A stretch of 64,000 nucleotides of DNA from Micrasema longulum (GCA_022494885.1 JAGVSM010000510.1:1-64000), one strand, 5' to 3'. Counted from the first letter of the stretch, positions 19,490-30,159 are shown. The notes: a model not told the origin generated them from the sequence alone. Made by a program: numbers and translations.

Positions 19490-20715
19490 ATCGTTACGTA
19501 ATACCTCAGTAGATAAATGCAGACGATTGTTAAGCATATCGTTTTGGCAATGGTTAAAATTCATATTCAAGCGATCTTTTTTTGCTTGAATTGGGATGTT
19601 TTGGAGTTTATAATCGCTTTGAAGTGGGCACTTTCTATGTAAAGAACGCGGACTAATTGTTTGGGGTCATTCTCTTGGCTTGTTTCGATCATATGATGTC
19701 GATATGACAAATAGGTAGAAGAACCCGAGGTAAAATCAGATAGAACAGAAGTTAATTAATCCAAACTTAATACATCTAAAATGGAACAACCATGGATGGC
19801 TTCAGCCAGACGACAGAATTTGATTCAGGATACGGCACTACCCGATGCAAGGAGTACCGCTTTACCCACCGTTAAACTACCGGGAGTCATCCTTAATTCT
19901 GACTTCAAATTTGTAGAACGATAAGTTCATGCTTTTACCAGCTGAGACAGATTAAATGCATACGCAAAATTTTGCCAGTTGATGCTGCCCGTCAATTAAT
20001 AAATGCGTTTGAAGTGTCTAGAGTCGATTATTGTAATGGTATCTACGCAGGTCTACCAATGAATAAAATGGCCGTATTAAATGCCGCAGCGAGACTTATT
20101 TTTGGAATCTCTAAATTCAGTCATATCACTCCACTACTTCGGTAATTGCACTGGCTACGTTTTCCACAGAGGGTGGAATACAAACTCTGTTGTCTTATGT
20201 ATAAGTCACTGTACAACTCTGCTCCGGAATATCTAAGGGAACTCTGCATTCCAGATGAAGTAGCTGACAGACGTCTAACGCTTAGATTAGCTACATCTAC
20301 GTCGAACGGAAAAGTTCTTATACCTCTACGCAATCAGCGCACTAAATTCGGCGAACGTGCATTTGGGGTCGCAGGCCCTACGGCATGGAATGCTCTCCCA
20401 GCAGAAACTGTGAGAGTGAAGTGATGTTTCGGAAGAAACTTAAAACCCACTTGTTCTCTAAATCATTTTAATAAATTCTTAGCATGTGGTGAAAAAGTAC
20501 ATTATTTTTCTAAAATTAAAAAGTTAAAATTAAATTTATATCTTTATATAATCACTTTGTAAAGCGCCCTTGAGGTATTATATTACGAAAATGGCGCTGT
20601 ATAAGTTATCCATAATAATTATTATTATTATAATTATACTGTCTCGATATAAACAGATGAAGATAGCGTTCATAATCGAGACACTGGACTCCGTTGTGAA
20701 CATAAAGTCTCAAGG
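19490..20715 (-). repeat. Unit Z, copy 1, interrupted by L2-like LINE
   Basis: 19490-19757 and 20635-20715 together match, in reverse complement, 63070-63280 plus 63950-64000. Shared runs include ATCATATGATGTCGATATGA, ACGCGGACTAATTGTTTGGG-like sequence, GCTTGAATTGGGA, and TCGATATAAACAGATGAAGA. The identity of Z is unknown and no coding signal is clear. Two loci with different insertions show it is a dispersed or duplicated unit. Confidence 0.6.
19758..20634 (+). pseudogene. L2-like LINE, RT C-terminal part and 3' end
   Basis: From about 19820 the plus strand codes the post-catalytic part of an L2-type reverse transcriptase: YQLRQIKCIRKILP, AFEVSRVDYCNGIYAGLP, NAAARLIFGISKFSHITPLL, LHWLRFPQRVEYKL, and finally FGVAGPTAWNALPAETV. 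These are the conserved blocks of the LINE-2 (CR1/L2) lineage. A TAA stop near 20141 and further breaks kill the frame. The end GTAAAGCGCCCTTGAGG and AATGGCGCTGTATAAG followed by ATTATTATTA repeats is the L2-type 3' hairpin and tail. Confidence 0.8.
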
Positions 20716-21339
20716 AAATTTTACTTTGTATAAATAGTTGGCAATGCTTAAACGTTCGAGATAACCGGTAAAAGTAGCCTTTCATGACATTCGTCTAAGT
20801 ACTTTTAATAGCAATTTTGATCACGACCCCTATTTAATTCATACCAACGCGTCCGCTTTGATCTCATAAATGGATAACTTTCACAATTTATCGCGGGGTG
20901 ACTAATTTCGCTCAAATAACCACAGTCCCAAGGGAGGGGTTCCCATTATTATCAGGGTTGACATTGGATCTTAACTATACCAAAATTTGAATAGTAAATT
21001 ATGGGTGTGGTTTTACTTATAATAATACTTTTCTATATCCGCTCCATAGATGAAGCGTGAATAAAATACTGTTTTAGGCTTTTAAGTTGTATCAGTTTTA
21101 AAAAAAATGTGCTCAAAAAGTAAAACGAAATTATAAAGATTTCATTTAATTCGAAAGACAACTTTCTACTCTTTAAGATATTGTTTTTGTTTTTAGGTTT
21201 CATATAATATTTTACTTGGTTAAAACCCTTAACATGGAATGTCAAATAGACGAAAGTGAGCATTTTAAACACCTCTATCTGTCAGGGGCGAATCATTCAT
21301 ATACCTAAATGATTATGCGCATCGCTAATAATGTTTTGT
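20716..21339. other. Unassigned stretch
   Basis: No gene recognised. The segment near 21282-21320 (CAGGGGCGAATCATT, GATTATGCGCATC) is shared with 5478-5520. A 79-codon minus frame at 21033-21272 has no motif. Confidence 0.3.
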
Positions 21340-21520
21340 TTTATTTTATAAATTTATTGCACAAATAAGTATACATATTTTATACCAGGGAATCTATATA
21401 AAACTAGTGAATTAGAAAATGAATCGGGAGCGTACTTTGGTTAGGATAGTATCCATCTAAAATGGCTCAGCCTGTTCTAAGATGGAGATTTTTTATGTTT
21501 TAAAGTATAAATATTAATAT
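21340..21520 (-). mobile_element. LINE-H 3' UTR (partner of 46395-46610)
   Basis: TTTATTGCACAAATAAGTAT, AGGGAATCTATATAAA, and CAGCCTGTTCTAAGATGGAG are shared in the same order with 46395-46610. A poly-T-like left boundary suggests a minus-strand LINE tail. A divergent relative may be at 30690-30760 (CAACCTGTTTTAAGGCAGAT). Confidence 0.55.
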
Positions 21521-21599
21521 TACAATAACAAAAAAAAAACGACTTTATTTTAAATGCAAAGCTAATTAAGTACGAGAATTTAATAATCATTATTGTATA

Positions 21600-22045
21600 A
21601 ATATAACAATATTTTTAGTTTGTCTAAATGTTTGTAGAAAAGGACTGGATTCAACTCCCTGGGGAGCTGTTTATATTAACATATTACAACAGAGATGAAG
21701 AACATTTAAGATAAGGTAATATAGAAATCCAGGCATAAACAGGGCTTATGACCTGTCAATGGCTGGTTTAAGTGGCCACTTTACGCACTGTGTAACATTC
21801 ACCATTCTGCCCATATTTGAACATCTATATTCCTTCAATTCTTTCCTCTGTTGATGCTTGTGAAGTTAAAGAGCTGAAACCTTTATTTAAGCGGGTGAGA
21901 TTCATCTAATTGAATAATTTCACCTACATACTAGGCAACGCCTGAAAATGTTATTTTTGATAAATCCACCAATTCACCAATCCACCATTCAAAACGTTGT
22001 TAATAAATCCACCTGGTCCACGAAGAAGTATGGAAATTGAAAAAT
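21600..22045 (+). mobile_element. F1, long copy
   Basis: In order: outer arm (GTTTGTCTAAATGTTTGTAG, CAACTCCCTGGGGAGCTG, CATATTACAACAGAGATGAA), core (CAGGGCTTATGACCTGTCAA, TGGCCACTTTACGCACTGTG, ACATTCACCATTCTGCCCAT), then GTGAAGTTAAAGAGCTGAAA, GCGGGTGAGATTCATCTAAT, CATACTAGGCAACGCCTGAA, and a terminal segment AATCCACCTGGTCCACGAAG. No protein-coding frame. This copy gives the fullest view of the F1 order of parts. Confidence 0.8.
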
Positions 22046-22058
22046 CAACACTAAATGC

Positions 22059-22710
22059 TTTTTTTTTTTTTTTTTTAATTTATTTGGAAGTTCAACAAGA
22101 ATACATTAAATACATACATTTTTTAAGTGAGCATAACTAACGTTCTTTACATATATTCTCAATTATAGAACTCCAACATCTTTCATAAATTATATAAAAT
22201 AAGAGTGTAAAATCAATTTAAGTAATGATAAAGATTAAGTTTAGTGAAAGGTAAAAATAAGGAAAGATTTTATTTTTTTTTTAAGAAAAGAAAAGAGAAA
22301 TTAAAAAATATAATAAAATAGACTAAAATTAATTTACAGAAACAAAAATAAGGATTAGGCATTTGATCTAAGATACATAGTAATGTTTTTTTTATAACCA
22401 TTTGCTCTATCATGATAAATGTCAATGTTAACTTTTTTTTCCATTTTGTTATAGAGTCTTAACATACTTGCAAGAGGGTTAAAATGTGCCATATTGTTTG
22501 TAAAAATTGGAAGGTAAAATGTATTAGGTGATCTAAGGCGCCCACGGGGAACGTTGCTATCAAATAAAAAATATTTTATAAGGATATAAAAATTAAAAAT
22601 TGCTTTTACAGATTTCCGAAATTTTCTGAGAGCCTCATTTATTATTGGGGTGTCCTTGTTGTTTCGATTTTTATAAATGTATTTTTTTCTTATTCGAACT
22701 AAGACCATTT
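22059..22710 (-). pseudogene. LINE-A C-terminus and 3' UTR, minus strand
   Basis: A T-run at 22059-22077 marks the poly-A side. The UTR matches 264-560. The coding remnant (stop near 22355) runs up to about 22708 and includes RGRLRSPNTFYLPIFTNNM, AHFNPLASMLRLYNKM and VNIDIYHDR, the basic carboxy-terminal pattern of this LINE clade (compare 37301-37489 and 41990-42200). Reverse-transcriptase motifs are missing. Confidence 0.7.
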
Positions 22711-22717
22711 TACAAAT

Positions 22718-23068
22718 ATGATAAACAACAACAACAAACCATCACGCCATTTCCCCGTAAGGGTAGGCAGAGAGGATAGAACGCCTCATCACTCTATCTT
22801 TGCATACATATCTCGCTTCCTCTACATTCATACATCTTCTCATACACGTGCAATTATTCCGACTTTTGACATGTTCATCTTCAAGTATTCGTTGGATTTG
22901 ATCATGTCATGTCTTTCTCAGTTTTCCTCTATTCTCGAATCCATCAACATTCGCATTGAAAATATTCTTAGCCGTTCTTTCGCTGTCCATTCGCTCTACT
23001 TATCCAAACCAGCGCAGAGCTCCTTTCTTGATTTTGTCGATAATGCTTGTCTCAGCCTTACATTACTT
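22718..23068 (-). pseudogene. RTE-1 LINE 3' end, minus strand
   Basis: The minus strand codes the RTE-1 tail in broken frames. Recognisable pieces on the plus strand are CGCCATTTCCCCGTAAGGGT, the site of the ORF end, and CGCATTGAAAATATTCTTAG, GTCGATAATGCTTGTCTCAG. The 3' tail is (AAC)4 at 22724-22737, the complement of a GTT repeat. It is joined directly to a plus-strand LINE at 23069. Confidence 0.75.
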
Positions 23069-23785
23069 AATTACACTGCGGAATAATTGGCAATGAAAGA
23101 GCCGACGAAAAGGCTCGGGAAGCAACATTAAAAAAAAACAGTTCCTGATTTTGCTGACTTCCCAATAAGTTTTGCTAAGAGAAAAATAAGAAGCAGAACT
23201 TTACGGCTCTGGAATGATCGCTATTTAGCAGAACCCACAGGAAAGGTAACAAAAATGTTTTTTCCATCTATTTACCATGCTTTTGAATTTAGGAAACTGC
23301 AGCGTGCAGGATACGAACTCACACAAATCCTGACAGGACATGGCGGATTTATGAGTTATTTACACAGATTCAAAATATCTGAGATCAACACTTGCCCGTG
23401 CGATGATGTTACTCTCCAAGATATCTCCCATCTGTTGATGCATTGCCCCTTTTTTAGTCTGCAGAGAATGCAACTGGAGGCGCGATGCAGAAGTCTAAAT
23501 GAGGATTTACACGATGTGCATGTAGTGATTAGTCACAGGGACTTGTCAAGAGAGGTATCATTATACATGCCAGATATAGTGAAGGCAATAAAAGGTATCA
23601 ATGATAGCGGGACACCAAATGCCGAACACTGTTCAGGTGGATCGGAAGATCTGTTGACGAATAACAACAGTCCGCCATCTTTTGACGAGTTGTCTGTCGT
23701 TTCCTCTTGAAACAGGTCACAGCCGAAACATCTTACTGATCCTTACATAAAATAACGAAATAAAGTTTTTCATTAAAGTAAATAT
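23069..23785 (+). pseudogene. LINE with RNase H end and CCHC-type domain
   Basis: The first block reads HCGIIGNERADEKAREATLK, the carboxy-terminal signature of an RNase H domain. After a run of A residues near 23130-23140 the frame shifts, then continues LRLWNDRYLAEPTGKV, FPSIYHAFEFRKLQRAGYEL, TGHGGFMSYLHRF, CPCDDVTLQDISHLLMHC (a C-C-H-C cluster) and a hydrophilic tail to the stop at about 23708. This order (RNase H, then a zinc-knuckle-like region) is typical of I/R1-group LINE ORF2 ends. AAATAAAG near 23759 may be the polyadenylation signal. 5'-truncated and frameshifted. Confidence 0.8.
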
Positions 23786-23972
23786 TTTTAAGTAAACAAA
23801 TTAATAACTATCGCTTTGAAGTATATATTAACCTTGTACATTACAAGCAATGTATTGAATAATGCAACTACATATAAAAAAAAATTTAAAAAAGCCTTAC
23901 ATAATGTACGGATCTCAACATTGTGCATCTATCTCTTGCTAACAACAAAGAGGAACTGCAATTCTTGTAACA

Positions 23973-24384
23973 AAGGTGTACAATGTATGCGAGGGAAGCG
24001 ATTTGCTGATGAATGTCGATAAATCGAATGTGATGGTTTTTGAAAGAAATGAAAATATGACTAAATGTGAAATCACTGTGAATGGAGTTGTACTAAAACA
24101 AGTAGAGGGATTTATGTATCTGGGAAGTATGTTTATTAGGGATGGGATGACTGAGAAAGATATTGAAAGGAGGGTGGGTGCCAGGAACAGAGTGAACGGT
24201 GCACTGAAATCAATCTTGGCAAAAAAATGTTTGTCGCAAGAGGCAAAATAAGCAGTTCACAACGGAGTACTGATCTCGACCCTGATGTATGGGAGTGAAG
24301 TATGGACTTCGGAAAAACAGGGATGAAAGTAGGATGAATGCTGTTGAAATGCGATCTCTCAGGCGAATGAGTGGTACATATGAT
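23973..24384 (+). pseudogene. RTE-1 LINE fragment (post-RT region)
   Basis: The plus strand reads GSDLLMNVDKSNVMVFER, then GVVLKQVEGFMYLGSMF, DIERRVGARNRVNGALKS, and after a stop at 24249, VHNGVL..TLMYGSEVW and MNAVEMRSLRRMSG. This is the RTE palm/thumb region upstream of the tail seen in other copies. It carries several stops and a frameshift and breaks off at about 24384. Confidence 0.8.
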
Positions 24385-24884
24385 AAATATTTTTTAAAAA
24401 CGTTAAAGGTTCCAACACCAATTTCATTATGATACTCTTTCTTAAAAAAATAACAAAATCTGTTTAGTTTTGGAGTGCGAAAAATGAAAATAAGAGACTT
24501 TGGTCTTAAAGATTTTTTGTTGTCTTTTTTGCACAGTCATCTGAGAGGCATCTGCGAGAAAGTGACAGAAAAACTAAGTTCAAATACCTATTCAACAAAA
24601 TGCTCTTCCATCGCATATCCTCTGAAAGATTTGAATGGATTGTACATTGTACAACCGGAGAATATACAAAATGGCGTCGCGTGTACTGCTGTGAATGAAT
24701 TATTTTTTCATATAAAAAATGTAGAGATCAGCACTATAATTAAGCCAAGACGATATAATATAATTTATTATTTATGAACTTGCCACTCGGAAAATATTTT
24801 CTTGACCAATCGCCGTTAAGTAAAATCCCTGACGACCGCCTCTCTTCGCACAGAAATGTATTCAGAATTTCAATTAATTAATCT
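24385..24884. other. Unassigned segment separating two RTE-1 pieces
   Basis: The RTE-1 reading stops near 24384 and resumes at 24885, missing a short stretch, so these 500 bp are an insertion or replacement. A 100-codon open frame (24475-24777, starting RKMKIRDFGLKDFLLSFLHS) has no domain I recognise. Confidence 0.4.
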
Positions 24885-25070
24885 ACGAAATCAAGAAAAG
24901 AGTTCTGCGTTGGTTTCGACGTGAAAGACCCAGAAGCGAACCAGCGTTCAACACGGATGCAGAAAACGAGTAAACCGAGAAAGACATACGAGCAGCATGT
25001 TCAAATTCAACAAATACTTGAACATGGACAGGTCAAAAGTCGGAATAATGTATAAATGTAAAGGAAGCAG
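24885..25070 (+). pseudogene. RTE-1 continuation, degraded
   Basis: AATCAAGAAAAGAGTTCTGC then GTTGGTTTCGACGTG corresponds to the IDKIKKG.LRWFG block, and GATGCAGAAAACGAG, CAAATACTTGAACATGGACA, GGTCAAAAGTCGGAATAAT to the following part of the tail. Many indels. Confidence 0.65.
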
Positions 25071-25084
25071 GATCAAAACAAAAA

Positions 25085-25262
25085 GTTGATTGCGGAGTAC
25101 CACAAGGATCTATTTTAGGTCCACTGTCATATATTTAATATATTCAAAAATTATCATTGTACAATTATAAAGAAATACTTATTATGTAGGATGCCAACGA
25201 CATAGGACTATTTAATAAAAATCAAACTGAATCAACCAATAGAAGCACAAACAAAGACCTAA
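25085..25262 (+). pseudogene. LINE reverse-transcriptase core fragment
   Basis: KVDCGVPQGSILGPLSYI is encoded at about 25085-25135, which is the reverse-transcriptase B motif (GVPQGS.LGP). The catalytic YADD box is degraded: about 60 bp on the sequence reads DANDIGLF after a stop. A degraded LINE of unassigned clade. Confidence 0.6.
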
Positions 25263-25264
25263 CT

Positions 25265-25435
25265 ATGTTGATAGATAGAATTTTTCTACTGACATTTCTT
25301 TATGAAACTGTATTTTAATTATAATAATAAAAATACGTATGTAGACCAGTCTGACAATGTCGTCGCGACGAAACCCGGTCACTGGTAAAACATATAAATA
25401 AAAGTGGAATAAAACTATACCATCATCATTCCCTT
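25265..25435. mobile_element. LINE-C scrap joined to half of the 130-bp palindrome
   Basis: CTACTGACATTTCTT and TTTTAATTATAATAATAAAA at 25275-25335 match 43770-43825. Then GACCAGTCTGACAATGTCG, CGACGAAACCCGGTCACTGG and AAGTGGAATAAAAC (25346-25420) are one arm of the palindrome at 44317-44446. Only one arm is present. Confidence 0.6.
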
Positions 25436-25561
25436 TCCGCACCTAATGGTACATTGGGCACTGCGTTATTACACCAATCGCAGCGTATCTGGATAATTTT
25501 TGTTGCATGAAGGTAAGATGATCAGTCTTACGTTTCAGGTACCAGTCCAGGAGTAAATTAT
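25421..25561 (+). repeat. REP-B dispersed repeat
   Basis: CATCATCATTCCCTTTCCGC, CACCTAATGGTACATTGG-like sequence, CACCAATCGCAGCGTATC, GATCAGTCTTACG and CAGGTACCAGTCCAGG are in the same order as at 48596. Confidence 0.7.
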
Positions 25562-25639
25562 TATATAAACGATGAACGACAAATAGGGAAATATAACTTA
25601 TTTTTACAAATTTAAATCAGAAAAGATTTACAAAATTGA

Positions 25640-25918
25640 TATTATTGCACAAATTAATATCTTACTGCTCATGATATTCTTGCTCAGATTAACCTTAATG
25701 TACCTCGCCGTAACTTGCGTACCAATGCTATCTTTGCTGTGGGAAATTATAAAACTAACATCGGATTCTTTTCCCCTCTGCCAAGAATCCTCAGAACAAT
25801 GAACAAATTCCCAATGAACGGTACTGTCGGTGTGTTCCAACAGCAAAGGCAAGCATTCAAGAAGCGAGCTTTGTTGTCACTCCTGACTCGCGATGATACA
25901 CTTCCCATGTCCGCCTAG
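25640..25918 (+). pseudogene. LINE C-terminal remnant
   Basis: In one open frame ending at the TAG near 25916 the plus strand reads AHDILAQINLNVPRRNL, RTNAIFAVGNYKTNIGFFSP, LPRILRTMNKFP, VFQQQRQAFKKRALLSL. This is the end of a Jockey/CR1-like LINE protein. It starts within a truncated insert, with no ATG of its own. Confidence 0.7.
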
Positions 25919-26089
25919 ATTATGCCATAATTATACCTTTGTAAATTTAAATAGACTAAGATTGTTTAAATTAAGTGTTATTATATAATATATAGTCAAT
26001 ATTGCCAATCTGTTAGGGCTTTCATACGCCTGCTGATTGGCTTAGAAAAATAATTTATTTTGTTTTCTTGTATCGTTATATCAGCACTG

Positions 26090-26375
26090 GGAATTTTTTT
26101 AAAAGGTTTGTAAATTAAAAATTATTCCACCTGTGTTGTCACAAGCACTTGTCTCTAAGTTCTGCTGATTGGTGAGTTGGCTTTCCGGAAACCGGAAATC
26201 TATTCGGAAGAACTATTCGGAAGAACTTGCGACGTGATTTAAAGAAGTTCATTTTTTTCCATGCATTTTCAAGAAACTTTGCCGTACAATAAAATGCTCT
26301 AATTTTTACTGCGTTTAAGAAAACATTTTTAAAATCCGATTTCCAGTAGCTCTGAATTTCCGCATTAAAAAATGC
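26090..26375. mobile_element. MITE-M copy 3 (putative)
   Basis: CACTGGGAATTTTTTT at the left, CCGGAAACCGGAAATCTATT in the middle, an internal doublet of CGGAAGAACT (26216 and 26234 areas), GAAACTTTGCCGTACAATAA, AAATGCTCTAATTTTTAC and ACATTTTTAAAATCC at the right. These are shared with 28270-28600 and more loosely with copies 1 and 2. No transposase. Confidence 0.55.
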
Positions 26376-26514
26376 ATATTTTAAACCACTAGAAAAGTTA
26401 TGTTCGAAGCGTCGGTCCTCAGTAGGGTCGCAATGAGTTACATCTTGCTAGAAGGCGTGATTCTATAAAATGCTCCAAATGCCCAGTTGCATTCCACTGG
26501 CAACATTATTGATT

Positions 26515-26825
26515 AGTACAACTCGTAAGCGTCCACGTCGTAAACCCCGGGCAATGGGATCACACTCATAACGGTCTGATCACAGCAGATAGCGAGAGGA
26601 TGAAAGGCGAGTTTCCGGCGCCTCCAAACTAGAACCAACCAGCTAAGGGAAGGTAACCTCAACAGATAAATCCACAAGAGAAGGCATCGGAAAACCACTC
26701 TGATCATCTTTTCCCAGGAATTACTATGGCGAGTACATCCAACAAGCAGTTGTCCTGGCCTCGGAGCAGCGCAGGACCAAAATGCTTTCGCTGTAGTGAT
26801 CGCCGAGAAGAAGAAGAAAATATAC
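26515..26825 (+). mobile_element. Probable LINE 3' end with GAA tail
   Basis: A higher-GC non-coding block (GGGATCACACTCATAACGG, GGTAACCTCAACAGATAAAT, GGCATCGGAAAACCACTC, GTTGTCCTGGCCTCGGAG) ends in CGCCGAGAAGAAGAAGAA. The trinucleotide tail and composition resemble RTE-type 3' ends I recall from moths. It is single copy in this window. Confidence 0.4.
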
Positions 26826-27039
26826 AAGTAAATACAATGCAAAAAAATAAGCGTACCCGTTAAAAGCCACTCTGTTTGATTCCGTTTATAAATATATAAT
26901 CTCTCATTATATTTGTGAAAAACTTTAACTGGATGTATGTACATTTTTTTATTCTTATATAACAACTGTTGTTTTTCCTTAATAAATAAAAATAAAATAA
27001 ATTGAAAATAATACATTATATTCTGCAAGACTGACAGTA

Positions 27040-27300
27040 TTGCACATAAGACGTCCGTCTAGACCAGAGTAACATCCTGCGGTACAGTAACATCGTTCCT
27101 ACCATGGAAACATGAAGAACAAAGTAACATGGCATATAAAGCGAGTCACTTCAATTCATCATCGCCACTACGCTTGTGCTTGAGTACCGTATATTTAATC
27201 ACCGTGTAATACACCTTGGAACACCAACAGCATAGTTTCTGTCAAAATCTACTGGGGTAGGAGCTCTAACCCTCAACCACCATAGACCCTACACATATAG
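27040..27300 (+). mobile_element. Possible solo LTR, second copy
   Basis: Shares with 1848-2215 the runs CAGTATTGCACA, TCCTACCAT, AACAAAGTAACATGG-like sequence, TATAAAG and CTGGGGTAGGA followed by CTCAAC. The two are well diverged. No internal retrotransposon genes are nearby. Confidence 0.4.
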
Positions 27301-27519
27301 ATGCAAGTTGAATGTACATGGTGTGGTATCGGTAGGATATCGCACCCGTAAACGTATTGTGTAATTTTTTTTTATATTCGTAGTATAGTTCAATTTTTTT
27401 TAAATTAAATTGTAACAATTAATCTGTCCATGTATTTGTTATTTTCTCAAACTGAACGGTTTGGGTAGGTAGGAAGAAATTGTATGTATATATATTGTAT
27501 AACACAGGTAGGTTAGGTA

Positions 27520-28110
27520 ACACTTATGGAATGGCTGCAGACATTCTGTCCAATTCTTTACTATCTTATAAGTCCACAATATCAAGTTTATTTGTAGCTG
27601 CTCGTCAAACTATTATTGACAATTCAATTTCATAAATTAAAAAAATACTTACTTGTTTATTTTTATTACCTTATACTTGTTTTTTATTTTTTACTGTTAT
27701 ATTAAATTGCATTGTAGTATTGGCAAATAGGCGTTTCATAGATACATATTTTTATTTTTTATTTTTTCGTGATAATATATGCTTGCTGTTTATTAATTTA
27801 ACTCAAAAATGTCTTTCTTGCTTACTGTAACACTTTATTTATTGTTTGCCTTACAAAATTTATTTCATAAGCTTATATCTTTGCATTTTTTGTTTATATG
27901 CTTACTGTTTTTTCTTGCATACCTTTGTTATTATTGTTTTTTTTTTAACTTTGTAAAACTTTTTATTGTATCCTTTTTAACTAATTTCACATATTTTTTC
28001 TGTATATTATGTGTTTATTATTTAGAATGTTAGCATGTATTTTATTTTTATTTTTTGTAAATGCCTTTTGGGCGTTAATGAACAAAATAAATAAATAAAT
28101 ATGTAAATAA
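27520..28110 (+). mobile_element. LINE 3' UTR ending in TAAA repeats
   Basis: A long T-rich stretch ends with AATGCCTTTTGGGCGTTAAT and AAATAAATAAATAAATATG. The GCC...GGC hairpin before TAAA repeats identifies a LINE end. An open frame of 74 codons in it is hydrophobic only because of T-richness. Confidence 0.5.
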
Positions 28111-28269
28111 AGTGTTAAATAAATACATAAATAAGCAACAGGGAATGACAGCGGACCACCCCGCTATCACCGCTTACCTTATCTCCTACAAGTAGATAAA
28201 CATATAAACATACTACTGGTATATAAAAAAATAAAATAAAAATTCGATACATAAAAATTAATTTATTAA

Positions 28270-28600
28270 ACTAGGATTTTTTTAAATTTATGTATTTCTG
28301 AAATTAATCCGCGTGTGACGTTTCAAGTTCTCTTCCACTTCTTCTTTCTCATTTCCGCCAATTGGTCCGTTGACGGTAAGTAAACCGAAAATCTTCCTCA
28401 ACTCTTTTATCATCGGTTGATTCATATGAACTAGTGACGTCGTTCAAAGTAGTTCGATGTTATTAAAATATTTTTTTCGTACATTTTTAAGAAACTGTGC
28501 CGTATAATTTAATGCTCTGATTTTTACATATCTTTTGTATCCAATTTCCCGTAGAGCCGAAGTATCCCATTGCTATAGCGCCCACCCCAGTCCGCCACTG
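28270..28600. mobile_element. MITE-M copy 4 (putative)
   Basis: CTAGGATTTTTTT at the left, TAGTGACGTCGTTC, AAGAAACTGTGCCGTATAAT, TTAATGCTCTGATTTTTAC and CCAATTTCCCGTAGAGCC are in the same order as in copy 3. The right side runs into AGTCCGCCACTGCTCGAC, a REP-E-like end. Confidence 0.5.
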
Positions 28601-28827
28601 CTCGACAAATAGCATGTGATTACGTCTAGTCAAGAAGCCGACCGTTTTATAACCACAAGATTCAAAAACGATAATGAACCAATCTATAAATAAATAATAA
28701 TAGACACATACATATTTATACACAAGTATTCACTTGAATACGGATCATAGGAGCAGGTTTCATTTGAAATATTTCTTAGAAAAGTGAATATATTACGCCC
28801 GGAGGCTAGATGAAAAAATTAGAGGAG

Positions 28828-29190
28828 ATTATTTTTATTTTTTTATTTTTTATTCAGATAACAAATAAAAATACATTATTACTACTAAATACAATTTTTA
28901 TATTAATTAAATACATAAATTTACATTAACGTTTCTCATTACGTAAAAGAAATAAACAATTCTTTTGTACATAACGAGGAGTGACGTCTTACAATAGTTT
29001 GTTTATTTTATTTTAAATTATTAATATTTTTAGCATAACATATATAAATCACAAAAAAATTTATAGAAACGGGGTTTTTAATCAGTGCTACATAAAGAAG
29101 AATTATAAATGTAACTTTTCACGTCTTTCTTAAATATATTTTATTCCTGACTGTTCTTTTTATATTGATTTATTTATAGATTTTATTTTA
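28828..29190 (-). mobile_element. LINE-G 3' UTR (partner of 49850-50070)
   Basis: A T-rich left boundary, then ACATAACGAGGAGTGACGTC, TTACAATA and GTTTTTAATCAGTGC are shared with 49850-50070 (GGGAGTGACGTCTTACAATA, GTTTTTAATCTGTGC). No coding remnant seen. Confidence 0.5.
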
Positions 29191-29399
29191 TTTCTTGTCT
29201 GTGTCTGAGCCGATGAAGTATACAATTATGTGTGTGAAATAGAATCGGAATCCTGGATGCTTTTACAAAATCAACTCAATAGCTCTCAGGTAACTGAAAG
29301 TCAGACAGTCTTGAAAAAGGAAATTGAGTGGAAATAATCCGCTTAGTGTCGATCTTGGCAAGATCGAAGTGAAATAATTACAGGTGTAAATATTGTTTT

Positions 29400-29510
29400 C
29401 CACTGCAGTATTTGATTTGTCCCTAGAGTAGCACCTGAAGCGTAAGACTGATTACCTTACCTACATATAACATATCATCATTCTATGTCCGCTCCTTAAT
29501 TGGAACATAT
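29400..29510 (-). repeat. REP-B dispersed repeat
   Basis: GTCCCTAGAGTAGCACCTG, AAGCGTAAGACTGATTACCT and ATCATCATTCTATGTCCGC are the reverse-complement order of REP-B. Confidence 0.6.
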
Positions 29511-29955
29511 TTATTTATTTTAATTTCTTTATTAATAAATTTCATAAAGGGTACATGTTTTTAAAAAAATTCTATCCAGATCTACTTTTATACATCTGGA
29601 AAATTTTATTGCTGTAACTGTTTAAAAAACGAGAATTGAAGAGTGACTTACACTGTTGTAGTTGTTTATTTATAAGAGTTGATATAAATTTTAAATATAT
29701 GAGTACGTTTTAACGTACTTAACGTTTTAACGTTTTAAAAAGTAAGAAAAAATACACAAAACAGTAATACATTCATACTAATTAGAATTTAATGTAGTTT
29801 TTACACCTGTTTCTTTAGATTTACTTTCAATTTATTGATTGATTCATTATTTTTTATAGTTTTTAGTTCATTGGGGAGATTATTATTATTTTTTATACCT
29901 TTGAAGACAAAGCTATTTTGACCATGACTTGTGTGGAATAAGGAATTTTTATTTT
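29505..29955 (-). mobile_element. LINE-B 3' end, second copy
   Basis: Matches 3083-3290 plus 3570-3740: AAATTTCATAAAGGGTACAT, AGAGTGACTTACACTGTTG, GTAGTTTTTACACCTGTTTC, TTAGTTCATTGGGGAG and GACCATGACTTGTGTGGAAT. The minus-strand frame for the LINE tail is visible but short and broken. The plus-strand LINE tail nested in the 3-kb copy is absent here. Confidence 0.7.
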
Positions 29956-30159
29956 ATTTTGGTATCTGAGTAACTTATTCATCTCAAATTCTTTTATTTT
30001 TTCCTCCTTTTAAATTTGTATGATAGAATTTATTCTATAAAGAGTCTTCTGTATGAACCTTAAATACGATATATAGACTTTCCGTATTGAATGTTGGGGG
30101 TTTTTTTGAAAAATTACTTTAATAATTAAACTTTTTACTATTTTAAGAGGGTTTAATAT

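Noticed and set aside
22718..23086. 122-codon plus-strand frame
   Set aside because: Antisense shadow of the RTE-1 remnant on the minus strand. The same shadow pattern recurs opposite other RTE-1 copies.
26513..27028. 171-codon minus-strand open frame
   Set aside because: It spans a GC-rich repeat end with a GAA tail and an AT-rich flank. No domain, and it crosses an element boundary.
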